From Comamonas testosteroni TK102 (lineage in GTDB: Bacteria > Pseudomonadota > Gammaproteobacteria > Burkholderiales > Burkholderiaceae_C), in assembly GCF_000739375.1 (NCBI RefSeq), contig NZ_CP006704.1:2480001-2544000 (forward strand): DNA of 64,000 bases, given 5' to 3'. Positions 7,950 to 15,047 of the stretch are shown here, in pieces (position 1 is the stretch's first letter; the number at the start of each line of letters is the position of its first letter). The notes under the pieces were generated by a model. The model was not told where the DNA came from. It did no database searches and worked only from the letters and a program-made list of their open reading frames with translations. Made by a program: the position numbers and the translations under genes.

Positions 7950-9377
7950 TTACTTGCGCAGAAAAGGCAAGGCTACCTCGGGGGGGATGGGGCAGATATA
8001 GGGCTTGCCTTCACGACGCTGCAGCAACTCCTCCTTGGCGCGCTCCAGCAGTTCGGGCCGGGCCAACAACTCCACGGCGGTGGCCGTGAGAATTTTTGCA
8101 GCATGTACCATGCCGATGTGAGCCAGGCCGGACTGGCCTTGCGAGACCATCTGCCAGGAGTGCAAAGGCGTGCCAAAGGCATAGCAGGCCACCCAGGCCT
8201 GAACCGTGGGCGTGATCCAGCTCACGTCGGCCACGTCGGTGGAGTCGAACATGATGTCGCTGGCATCGGGGTCGTAGGGCATCAGGCCCTCGAAGACGGC
8301 CGGCACCCTGCCGCGCAGCACGCTGGCGAGCGGGCGGCTGACGGCGTCGACATCGTTTTTGTCCAGCGTGGCCTGGAACTGGCCGGCAACAGCATGCGCC
8401 TGCGCATCGGCCTGCAACTGTCCCAGTGCCTGCATCTGCGCATACATCACGCTGTTCAGCGTGCTGTTTTGCAACAGGTTGGAACAGGCCTTGTCGAAGA
8501 CGATTTTCAGCCTGCAGTCCGTCATCAGCGCGGCGCCGCGAGCCACGTTCTGCACGCGTTCATAGAGTTCGGCGGCTTCGTGGTTGCGCGCTGCCCGAAC
8601 CAGGTAGAGCACCTCGGCGCGCGCCTGTACCACATTGGGCGACAGGCCGCCGCTATCGGTGATGGCGTAGTGCACGCGGGCATCGGAGGGCATGTGTTCG
8701 CGCAGATAGTTCACCCCCACGTTCATCAACTCCACGGCATCCAAGGCGCTGCGGCCCAGGTGGGGCGAGTGGGCTGCATGCGAGGCCTTGCCGTGGAAGA
8801 CAAACTTGGCCTGGATATTGGCCAGCGTGCTCTGGCTGAACAGACCGGTGTAGCTGGCCGGATGCCAGGTCAGCGCGGCATCCACATCATTGAACACGCC
8901 AGCGCGGGCCATGAAGGTCTTGCCGGAGCCGCCTTCCTCGGCCGGGCAGCCGTAGTAGCGAACGCGTCCGCTCAGGCCTGTGCGTTTCAGATGCTGCTGC
9001 AGCGCAATGGCGGCAAAGTGTGCCGAAGTGCCCAGCAGATGGTGGCCGCAGCCATGGCCGGCCAGACCAGGGCTGTCGATGGATGGGGTGCACACCAGAG
9101 CACCGCTTTGCTGGTTCAGACCTGACAGGGCGTCGTACTCACCCAGCAAGGCAATGACCGGGCCGGCATCACCCCATTCGGCCATGAAGGCGGTGGGAAT
9201 GCCAGCCACATCACGCGTGATGCGAAAGCCAGCCTGCTCCAGGGCACTGCTGTGCAACTGGGCCGAAGCATTTTCGGCATAACGCAACTCGGCCAGCGAC
9301 CAGATCTGGTCGGCCAAAGTCGTCATGCGTGGTGTCTCGCGTTGAAAAAAATCCTGCAGGGCGCTCATCGCTTGCAT
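7950..9377 (-). CDS. M20-family amidohydrolase (AbgB/p-aminobenzoyl-glutamate hydrolase-like)
   Basis: Cytosolic metallo-amidohydrolase, 475 aa. The start at 9377 has an AGGAG site 8 bases upstream. The longer frame to 9527 adds 50 residues of low-complexity sequence with no ribosome binding site. Visible family features: LGEYDALSGLNQQSG, a metal-binding GHGCGHHLLGTSAHFAA, PAEEGGSGKTFMARAG with the catalytic Glu pair, the HGKASHAAHSPHLGRSALDAV dimerisation-domain signature, and C-terminal TPLHSWQMVSQGQSG. The substrate is likely an N-acyl or N-aminobenzoyl amino acid, but this cannot be fixed. It lies 88 bases downstream of a Bug-family binding protein on the same strand, which may import the substrate. 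Confidence 0.87.
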   Translation of the reverse strand: MQAMSALQDFFQRETPRMTTLADQIWSLAELRYAENASAQLHSSALEQAGFRITRDVAGIPTAFMAEWGDAGPVIALLGEYDALSGLNQQSGALVCTPSIDSPGLAGHGCGHHLLGTSAHFAAIALQQHLKRTGLSGRVRYYGCPAEEGGSGKTFMARAGVFNDVDAALTWHPASYTGLFSQSTLANIQAKFVFHGKASHAAHSPHLGRSALDAVELMNVGVNYLREHMPSDARVHYAITDSGGLSPNVVQARAEVLYLVRAARNHEAAELYERVQNVARGAALMTDCRLKIVFDKACSNLLQNSTLNSVMYAQMQALGQLQADAQAHAVAGQFQATLDKNDVDAVSRPLASVLRGRVPAVFEGLMPYDPDASDIMFDSTDVADVSWITPTVQAWVACYAFGTPLHSWQMVSQGQSGLAHIGMVHAAKILTATAVELLARPELLERAKEELLQRREGKPYICPIPPEVALPFLRK

Positions 9378-9465
9378 GGCAAAGGCTCCTTGAGCTGTGG
9401 TGAAGAAGACAGGGTGTGAAAAGCAGGCAACCGGGCGAGGTTTGCGACCGGTGCTGAGCCAGCTC

Positions 9466-10491
9466 TTATTCGGGCTTGACGCCGGCCTTGTCGAGCAGGG
9501 CCTTGTTGCGCTTGAGTTCAGCGGCAATCTGGGCCGGGAACTGGGAGGGTGCCGTCTCGGTAGCCGTGGCGCCCAGATTCTTCAGATGCTTTTGCACCTC
9601 GGGCAGGTGCACGGCCTTGACGGCCGCGTCCTGCAACTGCTTGACTATGGGGGCCGGTGTGTTGGCGGGGACGACCAGCCCGAACCAGCTGATGCCGAGT
9701 TCATTGAGTTCGTCGTAGCCCAGCTCCTTGAAGGTCGGCACATTGGGCAGATCGGGCGAGCGGCCATGCGAAGCGACGACCACCGGAAGCAGCTTGCCGC
9801 CCTTGATCTGGGGCATGGCCGAGGGCAACTGGTCGGTCATGATCTGAACCATTCCGGCCAGGGCGTCGTTGAGCGCAGGGCCGTTGCCGCGGTAGGGCAC
9901 GATCTGGATCTGGGTCTTCATGGTCTCGTTGAACGAGGCAACCATGAGATGACCCAGCGTTCCAAGGCCCGGCACCCCGGCGCTGTAGGCGCCAGGCTGG
10001 GCCTTGATCTTGGCGAGAAAGTCCTTGAAGTTGTTCACGCCCATCTTGGGGTGAGCCATGTAGACCGACGGCATGGTCACGAGATTGGCCACCGGCAGCA
10101 GCTTGCCTTCGATCTTGCTGGCGCGTTGGTAGAGCAGGGGATTGATGGTGGCCGTGCTCACGGTCGCCATGCCGATGCTGTAGCCATCGGGAGCGGCCTG
10201 GGCAATGGCTTCGCTGCCGATCAGCCCGCCGGCGCCGCCCTTGTTGTCCACGATCACAGGCTGCCCCAGCGTGGTTCGCATGCCTTCGGCAATCACGCGG
10301 GCCACGATGTCGGTGGAGCCGCCGGCCGCAAAAGGCACGATGAGCTTGACGGGCTTGCTGGGGTAGGCATCGGCGGCCAGCGTCCGCGAGGCAGGCAGGG
10401 CCGACAAGGCGCCGGCCACAGCCAGCGAGAGCAGGCCGAAGCGGCCGGTGAGATCCTTTGTGCAGCGGCGGGTGCGTGAAGAGATGGGCAT
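9466..10491 (-). CDS. Bug-family (TTT) periplasmic substrate-binding protein
   Basis: Periplasmic receptor of the tripartite tricarboxylate transport type, 341 aa. The signal peptide is a twin-positive start (SSRTRRCTKDL), a hydrophobic stretch GLLSLAVAGALSAL and cleavage near TLAADA. Mature sequence begins with the family signature YPSKPVKLIVPFAAGGSTDIVAR. It continues with VIVDNKGGAGGLIGSEAIAQAAPDGYSIGM and ends with the usual KRNKALLDKAGVKPE. No TctA/TctB membrane partners lie nearby, as is common for the many orphan Bug proteins of this group. Paired with the M20 amidohydrolase downstream. Confidence 0.93.
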   Translation of the reverse strand: MPISSRTRRCTKDLTGRFGLLSLAVAGALSALPASRTLAADAYPSKPVKLIVPFAAGGSTDIVARVIAEGMRTTLGQPVIVDNKGGAGGLIGSEAIAQAAPDGYSIGMATVSTATINPLLYQRASKIEGKLLPVANLVTMPSVYMAHPKMGVNNFKDFLAKIKAQPGAYSAGVPGLGTLGHLMVASFNETMKTQIQIVPYRGNGPALNDALAGMVQIMTDQLPSAMPQIKGGKLLPVVVASHGRSPDLPNVPTFKELGYDELNELGISWFGLVVPANTPAPIVKQLQDAAVKAVHLPEVQKHLKNLGATATETAPSQFPAQIAAELKRNKALLDKAGVKPE

Positions 10492-10902
10492 GGAAGGCTC
10501 CTGAAAGATATCGGCCGAGCCGTGTCCACACCATCAGTGCTGTTCACGAAGTTCTGCCGTCATGGAAATGAAATATAGAAATTCCGGAGCCTTGGCAGTA
10601 GATGCTATTTGCCTGTAGCTATAAGCGTTGTCGATATCTGATGCGAGCTTCTCTGTGGGAGAGTTGACGCTATCTAGTGAAAACCCTGTGCTTCTTGCCG
10701 GCTGCAAGCTGCGCTGTGCCACGCAGGACGGGACCGATTGCGGTCTTGCAAGCACAGTTTCGGGGGCTGTTCCTGATGTGCCTAAGCCCCGGCCCCCCGT
10801 CTCCGACTGGCGGCAGTGGCTGCCTGTGCATAGGCGCAAGATGACAGAAAACGCCAGGGCGGGCTCGAGGCCGGTCGGCAGCGTCTTCCGCATGGCGACA
10901 GC
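10492..10902. other. 411-bp intergenic region, no gene seen
   Basis: Between the Bug gene and the MerR gene, both on the minus strand. A weak possible copy of the dispersed intergenic repeat (…TTTGCCTGTAGCTATAAGCG…, about 10575-10630) is present but poorly matched. The short frames in both strands lack family resemblance and ribosome binding sites. Confidence 0.5.
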
Positions 10903-11289
10903 TCAGTTCGATGCGCTCAGTTGCCTCAGTTCAAGTTGCCTGGCCGCACTGGCTTCGAGGTTTGCCCGCTCTTCGCCGAGATACCGATAGATGTCTTTGA
11001 GGTCGGCGATTTTCTGCCGGATTTCCGCCATCTTTTTCTCGATGAGCTTGGCACCCTCGGCGCAATCCATAGTCTGGTTCCGCTGCGCATCCAGGATCTG
11101 GCCTATTTCCGCTAGCGAGAACCCCATGCTTTGGGCGCGCTGGATAAAGTCCAGGTCCTGCAGCGTTTGCGCGGTGTAGGCGCGATAGTTGTTGCTTTGC
11201 CGCATGGGCGAGATCAGGCCGATCTGCTCGTAGTAGCGCAAGGTGTGGCGGCTGGCGCCGCTGCGGGTTTCGAGTTCGCCGATTCTCAT
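10903..11289 (-). CDS. MerR-family transcriptional regulator
   Basis: DNA-binding regulator, 128 aa. The N-terminal winged helix is typical: MRIGELETRSGASRHTLRYY (about 1-20), then EQIGLISPMRQSNNYRAY and LDFIQRAQSMGFSLAEIGQIL. The dimerisation helix covers ~75-120 (LIEKKMAEIRQKIADLKDIYRYL). A single Cys (DCAEGAKL) is present, without the Cys pattern of mercury, copper or SoxR sensors. It is divergent from an NAD-dependent epimerase-like gene, with a MerR-type promoter and palindrome between them, so that gene is the probable target. The effector is unknown. Confidence 0.9.
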   Translation of the reverse strand: MRIGELETRSGASRHTLRYYEQIGLISPMRQSNNYRAYTAQTLQDLDFIQRAQSMGFSLAEIGQILDAQRNQTMDCAEGAKLIEKKMAEIRQKIADLKDIYRYLGEERANLEASAARQLELRQLSASN

Positions 11290-11300
11290 GAAAATACCGC

Positions 11301-11332
11301 TTGACTATAGAGTGAGGTCGACACTCTACATT
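11301..11332 (+). promoter_or_regulatory. MerR-type promoter with palindromic operator
   Basis: TTGACT (-35, 11301-11306) and TACATT (-10, 11327-11332) are separated by 20 bases, the overlong spacer that MerR activators correct by twisting DNA. A palindrome TAGAGTG-N7-CACTCTA (11308-11314 and 11322-11328) sits between the elements. It faces the epimerase gene and starts 11 bases from the merR start codon. Confidence 0.75.
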
Positions 11333-11362
11333 TGATTCCTCACCAAACCAAGGAGCGGGGAA

Positions 11363-12442
11363 ATGAGTGCGGAGTGCTTTGTCACGGGGGGGACCGGTTT
11401 CATCGGTCAACATTTGCTGGCGAACCTGAGTGCGAAAGCTCACAACGTCAGAGTCCTGATGCGTCAGCCCGAGCGTCTGGCCGAACTGCGCGAGCAGGTC
11501 GACAAGCTGGGAGGGGCGGCAAGCCGGATATTTGCGGTTGCCGGCGATCTGGAAAGGGAAGGGCTGGGGATTGGTCCTGCCGACCAGGCGGTGCTGAAGC
11601 AGGCCCGGGTCGTATTCCACCTCGGTGCCCATTTCGCCTGGGGGCTTTCACAAAAGCAGGCTCGCGCTGTGAATGTGCAGGGGGCAAAGCGCGTGGCGCT
11701 GCTGGCGGCCGGGCAAAACAGCCGCCTGGTCATGGTAGGTGGCTATATGGTGAAAAACCATGACCATCTGCAACGCATAGGCATAGATCCTCGCCGGCCG
11801 GAGCTGACAAACTGGCCAGCCGTCTACCGGCAGGTCGGTGCCTATGAGGCAAGCAAGCTGGAGGCATATTTTGCGACCCTGGAGCTCATGGCTGCCAGGG
11901 ACGCGCAGATGACTGTGATCCACCCCGCCACGGTGTGTGGCCACAGCCGCAGCGGCCATATTCTCGGCGCTCAGCCACTGGTGGCGCTGATACGCAATCT
12001 TGCGCAGGGCAAGCTGGTTGCCGTGCCCGGGACGGCCGAGCATTGGCTGCCGCTAGTGACCGTGGATCACCTGGCTGAGCTGGTGGCGGCCTGTGCCTTC
12101 GATCCCGCCATGGCGGGCCAGGAGTTGCTGGCGATTGACGCCCAGACCCCGAGCTTGCGAGAGCTGCTGGCAGAGCTTGCGCAAGCCATGGGCCTGAAGC
12201 CTCCCAGGCATCATGTTCCGCTGCCATTGCTGAGGCTGCTGTTGCGCATGCCTGCGGTCGCGCGTTACCTCAATACCAGCGCCGAAGCCCTGGACTTCAT
12301 ACAGACCACCCGTTTCGATACGATGGCCTTGGAGCAATTTGCCATGCGGCATGGGATCGCCAAGCCGGACATAGGCCGGGCCTTGCAGCACACGGCAGCG
12401 TTCGTCAGCGCCTGCGGTCTGGCCGAGGACAAGGCCCACTGA
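11363..12442 (+). CDS. NAD(P)-dependent epimerase/reductase, extended SDR family
   Basis: Cytosolic oxidoreductase of the extended short-chain dehydrogenase family, 359 aa. The nucleotide-binding motif TGGTGFIG is at residues 8-15, and the catalytic Tyr-x-x-x-Lys is YEASK (Tyr161). VVFHLGAHFAWGLS matches the NAD-side region seen in NAD-dependent epimerase/dihydroflavonol-reductase-like proteins. A GGGG-rich run in codons 8-10 (seven G) keeps the frame. Ribosome binding site AGGAGCGGGG ends 6 bases before the ATG. Divergent from the MerR gene and probably induced by it. The substrate is not predictable; an NADPH-dependent aldehyde or ketone reductase is as likely as a sugar epimerase. Confidence 0.85.
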   Translation: MSAECFVTGGTGFIGQHLLANLSAKAHNVRVLMRQPERLAELREQVDKLGGAASRIFAVAGDLEREGLGIGPADQAVLKQARVVFHLGAHFAWGLSQKQARAVNVQGAKRVALLAAGQNSRLVMVGGYMVKNHDHLQRIGIDPRRPELTNWPAVYRQVGAYEASKLEAYFATLELMAARDAQMTVIHPATVCGHSRSGHILGAQPLVALIRNLAQGKLVAVPGTAEHWLPLVTVDHLAELVAACAFDPAMAGQELLAIDAQTPSLRELLAELAQAMGLKPPRHHVPLPLLRLLLRMPAVARYLNTSAEALDFIQTTRFDTMALEQFAMRHGIAKPDIGRALQHTAAFVSACGLAEDKAH

Positions 12443-12690
12443 TTGCCTGCTTCGGGGGCCAAAAACCCTGGCGGCAGTGGGATGCACACCCCTGATGCAC
12501 GTGGGGCAGCCTGCTCCAGGGCATGCCGCAGCGAGTGCCAGCAGATGCGCTGCAACATCGGTCAGCCCAGGCTGCATCGGGCAGGGCGCTGTAATATCCG
12601 CGGCTTGCCAGTCGGCCGTTGCAGCAGGTGCAAGGACTTGCAAATCCCTTGCACGGGCTCAGTTCTAAGCCGGCTTTTGTGCGCTGATGC

Positions 12691-12711
12691 AAATGAGAAT
12701 GAATTAGAATA
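12691..12711 (+). promoter_or_regulatory. Candidate Fur box before the siderophore receptor gene
   Basis: AAATGAGAATGAATTAGAATA contains GAGAAT/GAATTA/GAATAA hexamers like a Fur site, about 53 bases before the receptor start. The rest of the 12443-12763 interval holds no gene that I can support. Confidence 0.55.
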
Positions 12712-12763
12712 ACGCCTTCAAACATCTTTCAAAACCAGTGGCCAGTCCTCATCGAGCTGGCTT

Positions 12764-14935
12764 GTGCCGGCAGCCTGCGGCATTTCCTCTCGCCACGCCA
12801 TCGTGACCCTCTCTCTTCGCACCACACTGGGCCTTTATGGCCTGGCCGCCTGTGCTGCCGTGCCCGCTCTGGCACAGACCACAACCGAAACCCCGACCCA
12901 GCCCACGGCCGAGCAGCACCCATTGCCTGAGGTCATCGTGCAGGAGAAAGCCCAGGAAATCGGCTACCAGCCCAAGCGTGCGACCACGGCCACCCGCTCC
13001 GATGCCTCGCTGCGCGACCTGCCCCAAGCTGTGGCCGTGGTGCCGGCCCAGGTGCTGCTGGATCAGCAGGTGCGCAATATCGACGAGGCGCTTTACTATG
13101 TCAGCGGCATCACCCAGGCCAACACCCTGGGCGGCACGCAGGATGCGCTGATCAAGCGCGGCTTCGGCTTCAATCGCGACGGCTCCATATTGCGTGACGG
13201 CGTGCGCACCGTGCTGGCGCGCAATCTGACCTACACCACCGATCGCGTGGAAGTGCTCAAAGGACCGTCCTCCATTCTCTACGGCAGCATGGATCCGGGC
13301 GGGGTGGTGAATATGGTCACCAAGAAGCCGCAACTCGAATTTGCCGGCCAGGCTGCACTGAGCGCGTCCAGCTATGGCGGCGGCGGTGCCTCGGTGGACC
13401 TCACCGGCCCCATCGGCAGCAAGGGACTGGCCTACCGCCTGATCGCCGACACCAGCCATGTGGATTACTGGCGCAACTTCGGCGTCAACAAGCAGACCGT
13501 GATCGCGCCTTCGCTTGCCTGGTATGGCCGCGACACCTATGTGCGCATGTCCTATGAGCACACCGAATACGAGCAGCCTTTTGACCGCGGCACTGTCATC
13601 GACAGCCGTACCGGCAAGCCGGTGGCCATTGACCCGCGCCGCCGCCTCGACGAAGCCTATAACCGCACCATAGGGGATTCGGATTTCTTCACCGTTCAGG
13701 GTCAGCACACGCTGAACTCGCAGTGGAAGCTCAACGCCACCTATAGCTACAACCGCAATCGCTATGACGACTACCAGGCCCGCCCGGTATCGCTGAACCC
13801 GGTCACCGGCGTGCTCACCCGCCGACCGGATGGAACGCGCGGCGCGCTCAGCCAGCAGCATGTGGCCCAGCTGAACTTGCAGGGCAATCTGCAGTGGGGC
13901 GGCGTCCACCACGAAATACTGAGCGGTCTGGACTTCGAGGACAGCGATATCTACCGTCGCGACCTGATTCGCGGCAGCAACAGCACCGGCTTCAATGTCT
14001 ACAACCCGGTCTATGGCCTGCTGCCGTATTCCACCACCATCAGTGCTGCAGACAGCGACCAGCGCGACAAGATCAGGCAGCAGGCCTTCTTCTTCCAGGA
14101 CAATATCCGCTTGTCCGAGCAGTGGATGGTTCAGGCCGGAGGCCGCTGGCTGCACTATGACCAGGAAGCCGGCAAAGGCAGGCCTTTTGTCGTGGGCAGT
14201 GCTTCCGACGGCTGGCAGCTCGTGCCACGCGTGGGCCTGGTGTGGCAGCCTGATTCCAACTGGTCCTTCTATGGCAGCTACAGCGAGTCGTTCAAGCCGC
14301 AAAGCAGCGTGGGCACGGTGATAGGCGCATTGCCGCCGGAAGAGGCCAAGTCCTGGGAGCTGGGAGCCAAGCTGGAACTGGCGCGTGGCCTCAGCGCCAC
14401 GGCAGCGCTCTATGACATCCGCAAGCGCAATGTGGCGGTGAGGATTCCCGTCAACGGCGATCTGGCTACCCGCGCCGCTGGTGGCGCCCGCTCGCGTGGC
14501 CTGGAAGTGGATGTGGCCGGCCAGATCAGCCGCCAGTGGCAGCTCATAGGCAGCTATGCCTATACCGACGCCTGGGTGTCCGATGATCCGCAGCTGCAGG
14601 GCAAGCGCCTTGCCAATGTGGCGCGCCAGAGTGCCTCGGTGTTTGCGGCCTATACCTTTGAGCGCAGCAGCTACGGTCAGTGGCGTGCTGGTGCCGGTGT
14701 GCGCCACGTGGGCAAGCGTGCCGGAGATGCAGCCAACACTTTCGACAACGATGCCTACAACGTCGCCGATGCCTTTGTCTCCTACGAAACCCGCTGGGAC
14801 AACCGCCCCGTGCGCCTGCAGCTGAACATCAAGAACCTGTTCGACAAGAACTATGTCGTTTCCTCGGGCAGCAATATCTATGTCTCGCTGGGCGAGCGCC
14901 GTCAGGCCGTGCTGCGCGCGGTCATGGACTTCTGA
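12764..14935 (+). CDS. TonB-dependent siderophore receptor
   Basis: Outer-membrane receptor for ferric siderophores, 723 aa if started at the GTG at 12764. A second GTG at 12803 would give the neater signal peptide MTLSLRTTLGLYGLAACAAVPALA and is a serious alternative; neither has a strong ribosome binding site. The TonB box is near PEVIVQE. The plug carries LRDLPQAVAVVP, IKRGFGFNRDGSILRDG and VEVLKGPSSILYGSMDPGGVVN, all of the siderophore-receptor subfamily. The barrel ends NLFDKNYVVSSGSNIYVSLGERRQAVLRAVMDF with a terminal Phe. Preceded by a Fur-like box and followed after 112 bases by a reductase fusion that could release the iron. Confidence 0.9.
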   Translation: MPAACGISSRHAIVTLSLRTTLGLYGLAACAAVPALAQTTTETPTQPTAEQHPLPEVIVQEKAQEIGYQPKRATTATRSDASLRDLPQAVAVVPAQVLLDQQVRNIDEALYYVSGITQANTLGGTQDALIKRGFGFNRDGSILRDGVRTVLARNLTYTTDRVEVLKGPSSILYGSMDPGGVVNMVTKKPQLEFAGQAALSASSYGGGGASVDLTGPIGSKGLAYRLIADTSHVDYWRNFGVNKQTVIAPSLAWYGRDTYVRMSYEHTEYEQPFDRGTVIDSRTGKPVAIDPRRRLDEAYNRTIGDSDFFTVQGQHTLNSQWKLNATYSYNRNRYDDYQARPVSLNPVTGVLTRRPDGTRGALSQQHVAQLNLQGNLQWGGVHHEILSGLDFEDSDIYRRDLIRGSNSTGFNVYNPVYGLLPYSTTISAADSDQRDKIRQQAFFFQDNIRLSEQWMVQAGGRWLHYDQEAGKGRPFVVGSASDGWQLVPRVGLVWQPDSNWSFYGSYSESFKPQSSVGTVIGALPPEEAKSWELGAKLELARGLSATAALYDIRKRNVAVRIPVNGDLATRAAGGARSRGLEVDVAGQISRQWQLIGSYAYTDAWVSDDPQLQGKRLANVARQSASVFAAYTFERSSYGQWRAGAGVRHVGKRAGDAANTFDNDAYNVADAFVSYETRWDNRPVRLQLNIKNLFDKNYVVSSGSNIYVSLGERRQAVLRAVMDF

Positions 14936-15047
14936 CGGCATGCAGCGCCCGCTGTTGCGCTGCGCAACCATGCCGCAGGGCGCTGTATCCGCGTGTCGGC
15001 TGCAGGGCCGGCGAGCGGCAACCGATACCAAGCATCATTGATTTTCT

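Noticed and set aside
7980..7986. Seven-G run near the 3' end of the M20 gene
   Set aside because: Frame is intact on both sides and the tract is near the C-terminus, so it gives no evidence of a frameshift or switch.
7569..9125. 518-codon plus-strand open frame opposite the M20 amidohydrolase
   Set aside because: Shadow frame; it also crosses the DUF3149 gene, which has its own good ribosome binding site.
10570..10630. Possible fifth copy of the dispersed repeat
   Set aside because: Only the GTAGCTATAAGCG part is similar and the rest does not align, so it was not counted as a copy.
11384..11390. Seven-G run in codons 8-10 of the epimerase gene
   Set aside because: It encodes the normal TGGTGFIG motif in frame; no disruption seen.
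12749..15031. 760-codon minus-strand open frame
   Set aside because: Antisense of the siderophore receptor gene; composition typical of reverse-complement shadows.
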